DNA from: Moraxella sp. FZFQ2102
GTDB taxonomy: Bacteria; Pseudomonadota; Gammaproteobacteria; Pseudomonadales; Moraxellaceae
Length of the DNA: 64,000 nucleotides
Direction of reading: 5' to 3'
Assembly: GCF_024137865.1 (NCBI RefSeq)
Contig: NZ_CP099960.1
Location: forward strand, 1,612,001 to 1,676,000
Shown here: piece by piece, positions 10,084 to 18,456 of the stretch
How positions within the stretch are numbered: the stretch's first letter is position 1
Layout of the letters: each line of letters begins with the position of its first letter
Made by a program: the position numbers and the translations under genes
The notes under the pieces: model-generated
Seen by the model: only the letters and a program-made list of their open reading frames with translations
The model's database searches: none
What the model was told of the DNA's origin: nothing

Positions 10084-10983
10084 TTAGCCATCATGCGTAT
10101 GTGCAAGATAATTATGAATCCAATCTAACATCGTCAGCACCTTATGACTATGACCAAGCTCCGTGCGATACACCATATAATAGGCGCCACGACCTGCCAT
10201 CTGATAAGGATGGGCTTGGATGAGCTCGCCTTTGGCCAGCTGATCTTTGACAAATCGTAATGGCACCAATGCGACACCACAGCCTATCTTGGCGGCTTTG
10301 ATGCAGGCATTGAATGTATCAAATCGCACACCGGCCAGGGCAGATTCGACAGGGTGATTTTGCTGGATAAAATAATCATACCAAGCACGGGGGCGGGTGC
10401 GGACTTGTAGCAGATGTGCCTTGGCAAGATCAGATAGGCTATTGATATTTTCTAAATAATCTGGTGCAGCTACCGCCACCGAACATTCATCAAACAGCTT
10501 CACCGACTCCATACCTGCCCACACGCCATCACCATACACAAAGCCCATATCGATATTATCACCAAGTAGGGCACTGGCTTGCTCGGCGATGTCTAGGTGG
10601 ATGAGTGGATGTGCCTGACGAAAGCCCTTGAGTGCAGGAATAAGCCACTGTGCGCAAAAGGTGGCGTGAGAGATGATGTGTAGTGTGTCAGCTTCGACGC
10701 CGTGTGCCATCAGATTGAGTGTGGAGAGTTCAAGCTGCTGCAGGATGTTTTGGGCATCGTGGTAGTAGGCTTGACCAGCAGGTGTCAAAAACAGCCCCGA
10801 GCTTGAGCGATGAAACAGCGAAACAGCAAGCAGCTCTTCAAGCTGAGCGACCTGTTTGCTCACCGCACTTTGGGTCATGTGTAGCTCTTTACTGGCTCGA
10901 GTGAAGCTAAGATGACGCGCCGTGCACTCAAAGCACTGTAAAGCGGTGGTGGATGGATAACGGCGGTAATTGAGCTGGGTCAT
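10084..10983 (-). CDS. LysR-family transcriptional regulator (GcvA-like subgroup)
   Basis: 299 residues. The winged helix-turn-helix is at the N-terminus (about residues 10-70), including LSFTRASKELHMTQSAVSKQV, and the substrate-binding domain fills the remainder. The N-terminal block resembles the GcvA/AmpR group. Its gene is upstream of and in the same direction as amaC-hglS-amaB, and divergent from the D-lactate dehydrogenase-type gene, so it could control either. LysR proteins often regulate the divergent neighbour, while the inverted repeats at 10017-10080 favour a role at amaC. The inducer cannot be deduced; 2-aminoadipate or lysine would fit the cluster. Confidence 0.88.
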   Translation of the reverse strand: MTQLNYRRYPSTTALQCFECTARHLSFTRASKELHMTQSAVSKQVAQLEELLAVSLFHRSSSGLFLTPAGQAYYHDAQNILQQLELSTLNLMAHGVEADTLHIISHATFCAQWLIPALKGFRQAHPLIHLDIAEQASALLGDNIDMGFVYGDGVWAGMESVKLFDECSVAVAAPDYLENINSLSDLAKAHLLQVRTRPRAWYDYFIQQNHPVESALAGVRFDTFNACIKAAKIGCGVALVPLRFVKDQLAKGELIQAHPYQMAGRGAYYMVYRTELGHSHKVLTMLDWIHNYLAHTHDG

Positions 10984-11264
10984 GGTCGATAACTGCTGAT
11001 GCTAAGTGGCTTATTGTGAGTGATTTAATATAACATAAAATATACCATAAAATCAGCATTCTGCACCATGATCTATGCATGATCAGAATAGAAAATTTAT
11101 TAAAATTGCACTTTTTTATGCATCAAATATCGGTGATAAACTGGATTCATCGGCACATTTGCGTTATAGTGATGCATCGGGATTATGATGCCGTTTATCA
11201 TATAAATTTTATAAAATTATTATGTAAATCATATAAATAACTACGCACTTATTAAGGAATGATT
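10984..11264. other. Divergent control region, LysR gene / D-lactate dehydrogenase-type gene
   Basis: 281 AT-rich bases with no gene. A TGATC-N6-TGATC repeat near 11079-11094 and GATGCATC near 11173 are dyad-like sites. A TATAGT box around 11167 is a weak -10 candidate for the plus-strand gene. No firm promoter is assigned. Confidence 0.4.
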
Positions 11265-12647
11265 ATGTCACAGAACACACGATTTCACGACGCCATCACC
11301 GCGCTTTGTGAGCGATTCGGCGATCAGCTATCGACCAATCTCACCACGCGACAGCAGCACGCACATACCATGACTTGGCTGGATAACGAGCCTGCCGATG
11401 CGGTACTGATGGTGAAGGATAAATACGATGTGGCAGATGCGGTGAAGATTTGCCATGAGTATCAGATGCCAGTGATTGCCTTTGGGATTGGCTCATCATT
11501 AGAAGGGCAGGTGAATGCGCCACAGGGCGGTCTGTGTATTGATATGTCGCAGATGGATCAAGTGGTCGCAGTCAATGAAGAAGATCTGACCGCGACCGTG
11601 CAAGCAGGCGTGACGCGCGAAGCACTGAACCAGTATCTGCGCGCCACGGGGCTATTTTTCCCATTAGACCCAGGGGCGAATGCGACCATCGGTGGCATGG
11701 TGGCGACGCGCGCATCAGGCACAAATGCGGTACGCTATGGCACGATGAAAGATGTGACGCTTGCGCTGGAAGTCGTGCTGCCGACAGGTGAGATCTTCCA
11801 TACCGGCACGCGCGCCAAGAAGTCATCGGCAGGCTATGATCTGACGCGTCTGATGGTCGGTGCAGAAGGGACGCTTGGCATCGTCACCGAGATTACGGTG
11901 CGTCTGTTCGGTCAGCCTGAATGTGTCGGCAGTGGTGTGTGTCATTTTCCAAGTATTGACATGGCGTGTCAGGCGACGATCGCGACCATTCAGCTGTGCT
12001 TGCCGATCGCGCGCATTGAGCTACTTGATCCGATGCAGATCCGTGCGTGTAACCAGTATTCAGGCTTGACGCTGCCTGAGCAGGCGACGCTGTTTGTTGA
12101 GTTTCATGGTACAGACAGTGAAGTGTCTGAGCAGGCGGCGCGATTTGGCGAGATCATCAGTGACTTTGGCGGTACGGATTTTGCGTGGGATAGTGATGAA
12201 TCCGCGCGCAAAAAACTGTGGACAGCACGGCACAATGCCTATTTCGCGAGCTGTGCATTACGCCCTGATGCACGCGCCTTATCTACCGATGCTTGCGTGC
12301 CGATTTCGCGTCTGGCTGAGTGTGTGGTCGCGACCCAAGAAGACATCGCAAGCTTTGGGCTGCTTGCACCGATTGTCGGTCATGTCGGCGATGGTAATTT
12401 TCATGTGCTGCTTTTGATCGATACCAATAACCCAAGTGAGATGCAGGCGGCTGAGACCATTTTGGAACGCTTAGCAAATCGCGCAATCGAGATGGGTGGT
12501 ACTTGTACGGGTGAGCATGGCATCGGACAGGGCAAGCGCAAATATATGCAAACTGAGCATGGCGCTGCCATCGAAGTTATGAAAGCCATCAAACGTGCCA
12601 TCGATCCCAAAAATATCATGAATCCAGGGAAAATTTGGTTTGAGTGA
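11265..12647 (+). CDS. FAD-binding D-lactate dehydrogenase-type oxidase (LDHD/GlcD family)
   Basis: 460 residues, FAD_binding_4 plus FAD-oxidase C-terminal domains, like the 4044-5435 protein but clearly a different subgroup. It has GIGSSLEGQVNAP and PGANATIGGMVATRASG in the FAD domain and VGHVGDGNFHVLL with TGEHGIGQGKRKYM in the C-terminal domain, whose histidines are the metal ligands. The pattern is that of cytochrome-linked D-lactate dehydrogenase of the mitochondrial LDHD type, oxidising D-lactate to pyruvate. Related enzymes oxidise other D-2-hydroxy acids, so the substrate is not certain. An ATG at 11259 is in frame but lies against the AAGGA site; the ATG at 11265 has proper spacing. 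A strong terminator follows. Confidence 0.83.
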   Translation: MSQNTRFHDAITALCERFGDQLSTNLTTRQQHAHTMTWLDNEPADAVLMVKDKYDVADAVKICHEYQMPVIAFGIGSSLEGQVNAPQGGLCIDMSQMDQVVAVNEEDLTATVQAGVTREALNQYLRATGLFFPLDPGANATIGGMVATRASGTNAVRYGTMKDVTLALEVVLPTGEIFHTGTRAKKSSAGYDLTRLMVGAEGTLGIVTEITVRLFGQPECVGSGVCHFPSIDMACQATIATIQLCLPIARIELLDPMQIRACNQYSGLTLPEQATLFVEFHGTDSEVSEQAARFGEIISDFGGTDFAWDSDESARKKLWTARHNAYFASCALRPDARALSTDACVPISRLAECVVATQEDIASFGLLAPIVGHVGDGNFHVLLLIDTNNPSEMQAAETILERLANRAIEMGGTCTGEHGIGQGKRKYMQTEHGAAIEVMKAIKRAIDPKNIMNPGKIWFE

Positions 12648-12684
12648 TGGGGTGGTTGATATGGTTGTTTAACCAAAATCCACC

Positions 12685-12728
12685 AAAACCGTTCGTCCTT
12701 AAGTCAGTCAAAGGATGAACGGTTTTTT
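12685..12728 (+). terminator. Intrinsic terminator after the D-lactate dehydrogenase-type gene
   Basis: Arms AACCGTTCGTCCTT and AAGGATGAACGGTT, about 13 paired bases, then TTTTTT. It is 38 bases past the stop codon. Confidence 0.85.
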
Positions 12729-12837
12729 GTTATGGTTTAACTTATCTCACCACGAGCGAAAAAACTTAAGATGATATATTTGAGTTTAATTGACTATAAA
12801 AAAGCAAGAAATTTATAAACACTTTTATCCAAACAAC

Positions 12838-12870
12838 AAAAAACCCTTGAAATCATTGACTTCAAGGGCT
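12838..12870 (-). terminator. Intrinsic terminator of tRNA-Val
   Basis: CCCTTGAA and TTCAAGGG arms, followed on the minus strand by TTTTTTG. It lies 8 bases past the tRNA 3' end. Confidence 0.8.
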
Positions 12871-12877
12871 TTAAATA

Positions 12878-12954
12878 TGGTAGGCGTAAACGGACTCGAA
12901 CCATCGACCCCCACCATGTCAAGGTGGTGCTCTAACCAACTGAGCTATACGCCT
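12878..12954 (-). tRNA. tRNA-Val, anticodon GAC
   Basis: A 77-base cloverleaf on the minus strand. The acceptor arms AGGCGTA and TACGCCT pair fully, the D-loop region TAGCTCAGTTGGTTAGAGC is standard, the anticodon arm is CCACC-TTGACAT-GGTGG giving anticodon GAC, and the T-loop is GGTTCGAGTCC. The 3' CCA is encoded. It has its own promoter (12970-12997) and terminator, so it is a single-gene unit. Confidence 0.96.
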
Positions 12955-12969
12955 AAATAAGTGATGGCT

Positions 12970-12997
12970 ATTATACCGAAGTTTTTGTCTTTTGCAA
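12970..12997 (-). promoter_or_regulatory. Sigma70 promoter of tRNA-Val
   Basis: On the minus strand TTGCAA (-35), a 16-base spacer and TATAAT (-10), ending 16 bases before the mature tRNA 5' end. Confidence 0.75.
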
Positions 12998-13015
12998 GCA
13001 CTTTTTGCATAAATT

Positions 13016-14071
13016 TCATATTTTTTCGGCGGTGTGTGGATTGGGGCGGTATGCGTGAATATCGACAGGGGTTTTGTAAGGTTGATTGGGCAGTTCTTGC
13101 GCAAGCTTTGGCACAAGATAGCCAGATAAGTTTTCTAAAAGCTGCCAATAAATCGCCACCGCCTGCTCAATTGGCAGATCAAAATGCGCCGCGCCCGCCA
13201 CTTTGTCCAAGATGTGCAGATAATAGGGCAAAATCCCTGCGTCAAATAACGCATGGCTGAGTGCGCATAAAGTCTTAGCGTCATCATTGATGCCTTTGAG
13301 TAGCACGGTTTGATTCAGTAAGGTTAAGCCCGATGCGCGCAGGGCTTGGCATTTGGCGATCAGATTGTCATCGATTTCATTGGTATGATTGATGTGCAGC
13401 ACCATCACAAGCTTTTTTGGGAAAGAGGCAAATAAGCCAAGCAGCTCATCATCGATGCGATTGGGCAGCACCACAGGCAGGCGTGTGTGCAGGCGCACGG
13501 TGCGGACATGGGGGATGGTGGCAAGCTTTTCTAGCCACAGCGCAAGCCTTTTATTATTGACATTGAGCGGATCGCCGCCGCTTAATAGTACTTCATCGAC
13601 ATCGTCGCAGGCGTTGATATAATCAATCACCGCATCAATCTCGCGGCTGCTTGGCTGATTGGCAGCATAATCAAAATGCTGGCGAAAGCAATAACGGCAA
13701 TGCACTGCACACGCCCCTGTGATGGTCAAAAGCACACGCGAGCGGTATTTGTGCAGCAGTCCCTTGATGGGATTGTGGTGATTTTCTGCCAAGGGATCGG
13801 TGCTGTAGCCATCGGTTGCCAAGCGTTCGGCATGGCTTGGCAGGACTTGGAGTAGCAGCGGATCATTGGCATCACCTTTTTTCATCTTGGCGATGAATGC
13901 GTGTGGCACGCGCAGGGCGAACTGCTTGGGTGCATATACATCACGCGGCGCAGGCAGCTCAAGCAAGCGATACAGCTCATCGACATCACTTACTGCCGCT
14001 GCCAATTCGCTTTGCCAATCGGTAAAAGTGGGCAGATCGGCATCACTGAAAAATTTTTTTGTAGAAATCAT
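13016..14071 (-). CDS. epmB: EF-P beta-lysylation protein (lysine 2,3-aminomutase family)
   Basis: 351 residues, radical-SAM/PLP enzyme. The cluster motif is CAVHCRYC (Cys121, Cys125, Cys128), followed by LLSGGDPL and RLHTRLPVVLP, all typical of EpmB. EpmB converts (S)-alpha-lysine to (R)-beta-lysine, which EpmA then attaches to Lys34 of elongation factor P. The gene is divergent from efp with a strong efp promoter between them, the usual gammaproteobacterial arrangement. epmA is not in the window. The length is near the norm for EpmB and shorter than clostridial lysine aminomutases, which have an extra C-terminal domain. Confidence 0.93.
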   Translation of the reverse strand: MISTKKFFSDADLPTFTDWQSELAAAVSDVDELYRLLELPAPRDVYAPKQFALRVPHAFIAKMKKGDANDPLLLQVLPSHAERLATDGYSTDPLAENHHNPIKGLLHKYRSRVLLTITGACAVHCRYCFRQHFDYAANQPSSREIDAVIDYINACDDVDEVLLSGGDPLNVNNKRLALWLEKLATIPHVRTVRLHTRLPVVLPNRIDDELLGLFASFPKKLVMVLHINHTNEIDDNLIAKCQALRASGLTLLNQTVLLKGINDDAKTLCALSHALFDAGILPYYLHILDKVAGAAHFDLPIEQAVAIYWQLLENLSGYLVPKLAQELPNQPYKTPVDIHAYRPNPHTAEKI

Positions 14072-14081
14072 GGTTTATTTT

Positions 14082-14111
14082 TTGACAAAATTCAGTAAAA
14101 CTTTATATAAT
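14082..14111 (+). promoter_or_regulatory. Strong sigma70 promoter of efp
   Basis: TTGACA at 14082-14087, an 18-base spacer, and TATAAT at 14106-14111. The leader to the efp ATG is about 110 bases. Confidence 0.85.
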
Positions 14112-14227
14112 GCAATGTTTGCAGCGAAAATTGCGTTTGTCGTCATTATAACGCATTTTTTGACCACGAATTGAAATTTTAACTGAGCATTGCTCGATTT
14201 TTTATTGATAAGTTGCAGGTAATTCCT

Positions 14228-14803
14228 ATGGCAAGTTTTTCTACTAACGATTTTAAAGCTGGCTTGAAAGTCATGCTAGACGGCAACCCATGTTCAATCA
14301 TCGAAAATGAATATGTGAAGCCAGGTAAGGGTCAAGCGTTCAACCGCGTAAAACTACGCAACCTACGCACAGGCAAAGTGCTTGAGCAAACCTTCAAATC
14401 AGGCGACACGCTAGAAGGCGCGGATGTTGTCGATACCGAAATGAACTATCTGTACAATGATGGCGAGTTTTGGCACTTCATGCACCCAGAGACTTTTGAG
14501 CAGCTACAAGCGGACAAAACTGCGATGGGTGACGCAGCACAATGGCTAAAAGAAAACTCAAATGCGCTATGCACCATCACGCTATTTAATGGCGCGCCTT
14601 TGTCAGTGACTGCACCAAACTTCGTTGAGCTTGAGATCGTTGAGACCGATCCAGGTGTACGCGGTGATACTTCAGGTGGCGGTGGTAAGCCTGCACGCCT
14701 AGAAACTGGCGCTGTGGTGCGCGTACCGCTATTCGTCCAACAAAATGAAGTTGTGCGTGTCGATACCCGTACTGGCGAATACCAAACGCGCGTGTCTGCG
14801 TAA
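14228..14803 (+). CDS. efp: Elongation factor P
   Basis: 191 residues in three beta-barrel domains. The modified residue is the lysine in VKPGKGQAF, at position 34 exactly as in E. coli. EF-P relieves ribosome stalling at proline runs; beta-lysylation of Lys34 by EpmA and the adjacent epmB product activates it. A TTG at 14213 is in frame, but the family start [10 protein letters not shown] corresponds to the ATG at 14228. Leucine codons are largely CTA, as in other highly expressed genes here. A terminator follows the stop. Confidence 0.97.
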   Translation: MASFSTNDFKAGLKVMLDGNPCSIIENEYVKPGKGQAFNRVKLRNLRTGKVLEQTFKSGDTLEGADVVDTEMNYLYNDGEFWHFMHPETFEQLQADKTAMGDAAQWLKENSNALCTITLFNGAPLSVTAPNFVELEIVETDPGVRGDTSGGGGKPARLETGAVVRVPLFVQQNEVVRVDTRTGEYQTRVSA

Positions 14804-14823
14804 TTCTTGCATTTTATCATGCG

Positions 14824-14854
14824 AACAGGTGCTTGATCGGCACCTGTTTTTTTA
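14824..14854 (+). terminator. Intrinsic terminator of efp
   Basis: ACAGGTGC and GCACCTGT arms with a 7-base loop, then a T7 run. Confidence 0.88.
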
Positions 14855-15038
14855 TTGTGTTTTGGGCTGAATTTTTATTGATAAAATCAAATATTTTCTA
14901 ATGATTTATATAAATTACAAATCATAAAACAAATTAAACACAATTATTGATAAAGCCGTAAGTGCAACTGATGACAAAATCAGCAGTCGATGATAAACTA
15001 TCATGACACATTTTGAAATATTTTGATCGAGAATGAGT

Positions 15039-15947
15039 ATGACACAGCTAAATCAACGCACGGTTGCGCAAGCCATTACGGCGACAGGGATCGGTCTGCA
15101 CAGTGGCAAAAAAGTGACGCTGACGCTAAAGCCTGCCGAACCTGATACAGGCATCGTGTTTGAGCGCACGGATCTGGGCGCAAGCGTACCGATGCAAGCG
15201 GATCTGGTGGTTGATACCATGATGTCATCGAATCTGGTGCAGGGCGATGCGCGCGTTGGTACGGTTGAGCATCTGCTGTCAGCGGTGGCGGCGTGTGGAC
15301 TTGATAATCTGATCATCCAAGTGGATGCTGCAGAGATTCCGATCATGGATGGCAGTGCTGCGCCGTTTTTGTTCTTGATCGACCAAGCGGGTATCCAAGA
15401 GCAGGACGCACCCAAAAAATTCATCAAAATCATCAAGCCTGTGGAAGTGGGCGATGGCGATAAATGGGCGCGCCTTGAACCGTATGATAATGGCTTTTTG
15501 ATGGATTTTGAGATTGATTTTAGCCATGCTGCCATCGCTGCCACCGAGCAGAGTACACGCCTTGATTTTAATACGGCGAATTTCGCCATCGAAGTGGGGC
15601 AGGCGCGTACTTTTGGTTTTTTAAAGGATTTAGAATATCTACAAAAGAACAATCTTGCCCTAGGCGGCAGCCTTGATAATGCCGTTGTGCTTGATGATGA
15701 CAAAGTGGTCAATGAAGGCGGTCTGCGTTATCCAAATGAGTTCGTGCGCCATAAGATGCTTGATGCGGTGGGCGATCTGTATGTCATCGGTCATCAGCTG
15801 CTGGGTAAGTTTTCTGCGTACAAATCAGGTCATGCAGTTAATAATAACCTGATCCGTGCGGTTCTGGCTGATGAAAGTAGCTATGAAATTGTAACATTTT
15901 ATGACAAAGATGATTGCCCAATCGTCTATGTCGATGCAGGCGAATAA
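15039..15947 (+). CDS. lpxC: UDP-3-O-acyl-N-acetylglucosamine deacetylase
   Basis: 302 residues, full-length LpxC. The zinc-site elements VEHLLSA and RHKMLDAVGD are present, as are GIGLHSGK near the N-terminus and KSGHAVNNNLIRAVL near the end with the catalytic histidine. It catalyses the committed step of lipid A synthesis. ATG codons occur in frame at 15033 and 15039; the second gives the usual MTQLNQRT start and better room for the GAGA ribosome site, though the first is possible. It stands alone rather than behind ftsZ, and a strong terminator lies about 100 bases downstream. Confidence 0.95.
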   Translation: MTQLNQRTVAQAITATGIGLHSGKKVTLTLKPAEPDTGIVFERTDLGASVPMQADLVVDTMMSSNLVQGDARVGTVEHLLSAVAACGLDNLIIQVDAAEIPIMDGSAAPFLFLIDQAGIQEQDAPKKFIKIIKPVEVGDGDKWARLEPYDNGFLMDFEIDFSHAAIAATEQSTRLDFNTANFAIEVGQARTFGFLKDLEYLQKNNLALGGSLDNAVVLDDDKVVNEGGLRYPNEFVRHKMLDAVGDLYVIGHQLLGKFSAYKSGHAVNNNLIRAVLADESSYEIVTFYDKDDCPIVYVDAGE

Positions 15948-16043
15948 TGATGTACTGAGTGAACGGCTGTACCGATGCCAAAAATGGTATAGAAAACTGC
16001 CAGAAAGATTGTCATATTGACCGTAGCATCAATAAGTTTCGCA

Positions 16044-16090
16044 AAAAATACCAACAGTTGCATATATAGCACCGTTGGTATTTTTTTTTG
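16044..16090 (+). terminator. Intrinsic terminator downstream of lpxC
   Basis: ATACCAAC and GTTGGTAT arms with an 18-base loop, followed by a long T-run. It lies about 100 bases past the lpxC stop; the remaining 180 bases of this gap up to the DciA-like gene hold no gene that I can see. Confidence 0.8.
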
Positions 16091-16267
16091 TGGGTCCGAA
16101 AAACACTGATAATAGTAAGGGATTACAGTGGTGGCGGTAAGGGTTTGGAAAATAGTAACTGTGCAATGTTGTCGATAGCGATGGTGTGAAAAATCACAGC
16201 AAGATTGTAAATTTACAAAACTTTACAAAAACCATGTAACATCATAACAATTAATCAACACAATCAA

Positions 16268-16302
16268 ATGACTTTGATCGTTAAGACAACCATCAAAGTC
16301 AT
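16268..16302 (-). terminator. Hairpin downstream of the DciA-like gene
   Basis: Perfect 11-base arms ATGACTTTGAT/ATCAAAGTCAT with a 13-base loop, 10 bases past the minus-strand stop at 16312. The following sequence has few T's, so it may be an RNA-end hairpin more than a classic terminator. Confidence 0.45.
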
Positions 16303-16311
16303 ATTAACAAA

Positions 16312-16833
16312 TCACGGTTTGTCTTGGGCTAATTTAAGTAAAGCTGCACGCAAGCGTTCATTTTTCGTGACAAATTGCGCAGATTGTGCTATATTTTGCC
16401 TTGTGTTTTCGCTTAGGGTTCTATGTGAACTGTCTTGGCGAGCGTCTGATTGGATCGGCTTTGGGGCTAAAATTACCTTGAGCGACTGCAGATGACAAAA
16501 ACACGAATCATAAGCGCGCAAAGCTTGAACACAATTCACCATCATATAGCGCGCATGATTCACCGCGGTGGCTGAGCTGAGTGAGATACACAGTTCGGTC
16601 GGCGACGCAGTAGCGACATAGCAGTCGGCAAGCACTGATTCGGGCAGTAGCTCTGATAATGCTTGGCGTACTATGATGGTCAGCTGATGCAGATGATGAT
16701 ACTGCCTTGATAAATTCGCAGGCAGTGCAGCGCCTGCAGCAGCATGATGCTCCAAGCGACTCGCCAGATGATTGGGCTTATTTGTTTTTGCCAATAAATC
16801 ATTGATCGTTGTGGTTTTTGTAGAATCAGACAT
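16312..16833 (-). CDS. DciA-like (DUF721) protein, putative helicase-loading factor
   Basis: 173 residues. The middle part (about residues 50-120), with LTIIVRQALSELLPESVLADCYVA and LCISLSSATAVNHARY, matches the DUF721 pattern of a short helix followed by a KH-like alpha/beta domain. DciA is known to load the replicative helicase DnaB in bacteria lacking DnaC, and a DUF721 gene often sits convergent with lpxC in related genomes, as here. The C-terminal tail is polar and probably disordered, ending in a helix. The match is weaker than for other genes in this window, so the name is offered as likely and not certain. Confidence 0.62.
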   Translation of the reverse strand: MSDSTKTTTINDLLAKTNKPNHLASRLEHHAAAGAALPANLSRQYHHLHQLTIIVRQALSELLPESVLADCYVATASPTELCISLSSATAVNHARYMMVNCVQALRAYDSCFCHLQSLKVILAPKPIQSDARQDSSHRTLSENTRQNIAQSAQFVTKNERLRAALLKLAQDKP

Positions 16834-16901
16834 ATCTCACCAGATAAAACTGTAGAACCTATGGACATGGTGTCCGCAGAGCAAGTGTATCACGCCTAAA
16901 G

Positions 16902-16940
16902 AGAAAAGTGGTAATTCTTCTGAAGAATGCCGCTTTTCTA
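16902..16940. repeat. Long imperfect hairpin upstream of the CHAP-like gene
   Basis: Arms AGAAAAGTGGTAATTCTTC and GAAGAATGCCGCTTTTCT pair along about 17-18 bases with G-U pairs and one bulge, leaving a tiny loop. It lies in the 283-base gap between two divergent genes. No T-run follows on either strand, so it is not a standard terminator. The rest of the gap shows no gene. Confidence 0.6.
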
Positions 16941-17116
16941 GTACGCAAAGGAAGTGTGCTGCGTCCACGAGCTTTAAACAAAACCAACCAACAAAACACG
17001 CACAAGGCAACGCAAAGGGGCAGTCAAATCGCCGTATTAAGGTATCGGCAGGACACATCGGCACTCACCATTTTAGCTGATGAGCCAAGCAAGCCATGCG
17101 CGTGGGAGAAACCTAA

Positions 17117-17779
17117 ATGAAACGAGTATTTTGGCTAATGTCAGCCGTTGGCTTGACCATTGCACAATCAAGTGCCGCACAAAGCACTTATGCAGCCGAA
17201 GAAGCTTATGTTGCCAGCGTGCCTGATGTTGAAATCGACATTGACAGCGCCATCAACAGCCTAATCGCGAGCAGCAACCAAAATCCGCGCAGTAATTTAC
17301 TCACTCAAGCCACCACAAATTACAGCTCAAATTTCTCTTCTGCACTAAGCAGCGTCGCTGCTAAGCTGACCAGCAACAGCGCACCAAGTATCGCTGCCAT
17401 GCAGGCATCACGCGCTGCATTGGGTCGCAGTATCGGTCGTTGCGCTTTGTATGTGCGCCGTGCACTACAAGCCGCTGGTTATGAATTCACCCCACAGCCA
17501 TCTGCTTATCAATATGCCAACGGCACACTAGCAGGCGCAGGCTTTGTAAAAATCAGCAATGACAACTATCAGCCGCAAGTGGGCGATGTCGTGGTATTTA
17601 ACCGTACCAGCAAAAACCCACACGGTCATATCCAAATCTATGATGGCAACCAATGGGTGTCAGATTTTCGTCAGCCGAATTTCAGCCCATATCGTCAGCA
17701 CAATGGCTATACCGTATGGCGTGATGCGCGTTATATCGATGCATCTGCGAATACAGGCACTGTCTTGGCGATGAACTGA
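17117..17779 (+). CDS. Secreted CHAP/NlpC-P60-like cell-wall amidase (putative)
   Basis: 220 residues. An N-terminal signal peptide (about residues 1-22, ending in SSAAQS) precedes a Ser/Asn-rich linker and a C-terminal cysteine-peptidase-like domain from about residue 100. Its candidate catalytic residues are the cysteine in GRCALYVRRAL (Cys109) and a histidine in PHGHIQIYDG (His169 or His171); QVGDVVVFN and WVSDFRQ follow the usual CHAP order. Such domains cut peptidoglycan peptide bonds or amide links. It could serve in cell division or wall turnover; an interbacterial effector is less likely because no immunity gene or secretion system is near. A terminator follows directly. Confidence 0.7.
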   Translation: MKRVFWLMSAVGLTIAQSSAAQSTYAAEEAYVASVPDVEIDIDSAINSLIASSNQNPRSNLLTQATTNYSSNFSSALSSVAAKLTSNSAPSIAAMQASRAALGRSIGRCALYVRRALQAAGYEFTPQPSAYQYANGTLAGAGFVKISNDNYQPQVGDVVVFNRTSKNPHGHIQIYDGNQWVSDFRQPNFSPYRQHNGYTVWRDARYIDASANTGTVLAMN

Positions 17780-17795
17780 TTTATAATCAGATGAT

Positions 17796-17827
17796 AAAAA
17801 CCCAGCTTATAGGCTGGGTTTTGTTTT
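17796..17827 (+). terminator. Intrinsic terminator of the CHAP-like gene
   Basis: AACCCAGC and GGCTGGGTT arms with a short loop, then TTGTTTT. It is convergent with the next minus-strand gene and may act on both. Confidence 0.8.
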
Positions 17828-17837
17828 GGGTAATGGC

Positions 17838-18305
17838 TTATAAACCATACAGCTGACACTCATTCATTAGGCTTATAAATGACTTGCCTTCGTAAATCTC
17901 ATCAGTATTCCAAATGTCAGCAATCGCGTAACGGCTGCCAGTTTTAGTCAGTTGAAATTCTAATTTTTCTAAAGAACTGTGATTGCGGTAGCTGACCAAC
18001 ACATTGCCTTTTTTATTAGTGGTGAATTTTGGGTTTTTAATCATGGGATCAGAGCCGCCCATCATATCCCAAGGTTGGCAGTTCATCTCGCCATCAGGAG
18101 TGCGCACATTGTCATTGCGTACTGCGCGCTGAAAGGTAGGTGTGGCATTTTTTAAAATATTCGTACTGCGATGATTATTGAAGTTTTGGAAAACCTTTTT
18201 TACCACCGCGATTTTCTTACTGTTTTCTGTGCTGGTTTTGGCAAAGGTGATGTTCGGTGCAACTAAGCTTGCTGCAGCCAGTGTACAAATCAGCGTGCGT
18301 TTCAT
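17838..18305 (-). CDS. Small secreted protein, DUF3828-like
   Basis: 155 residues. Translation from the ATG at 18305 gives MKRTLICTLAAASLVAPNITFA, a clear signal peptide cleaved after TFA, and AGGAAAG lies just before this ATG; a longer frame starting at 18362 has no such support. The mature part has a single domain with conserved-looking VSYRNHSSLEKLEF, LTKTGSRYAIADIW and SLMNEC blocks, a layout that reminds me of the periplasmic DUF3828 family. No catalytic motif is visible. Function unknown. It may form a pair with the DUF2147 gene upstream, though a terminator-like hairpin separates them. Confidence 0.65.
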   Translation of the reverse strand: MKRTLICTLAAASLVAPNITFAKTSTENSKKIAVVKKVFQNFNNHRSTNILKNATPTFQRAVRNDNVRTPDGEMNCQPWDMMGGSDPMIKNPKFTTNKKGNVLVSYRNHSSLEKLEFQLTKTGSRYAIADIWNTDEIYEGKSFISLMNECQLYGL

Positions 18306-18403
18306 TATCTTTCCTTGAAAGTGGATTGAGTTTTTTATCATATCACAAATGATTATTTGCACAAAGCTATTTTTAGTAATTATTGTTAATAAAAAAGACA
18401 GTC

Positions 18404-18437
18404 AAAAAAAATACCCAAAGCGAACTTCGGGCATTTT
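18404..18437 (-). terminator. Terminator of the DUF2147 gene
   Basis: On the minus strand GCCCGAAG-TTCG-CTTTGGGT, a UUCG-loop stem with two G-U pairs, followed by a T-run of eight. Confidence 0.75.
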
Positions 18438-18456
18438 TGATTATCAGGCGAGAAGC

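Noticed and set aside
12878..14071. Integration site at the tRNA-Val gene
   Set aside because: No integrase and no repeat of the tRNA 3' end was seen in the flanking sequence.
16908..17120. A 70-codon plus-strand frame overlapping the hairpin and the start of the CHAP-like gene
   Set aside because: It begins at a GTG inside the hairpin, has no family resemblance and low-complexity polar composition; more likely chance.
17117..17779. Type VI secretion effector interpretation of the CHAP-like protein
   Set aside because: It has a standard signal peptide, no immunity gene and no secretion genes nearby.
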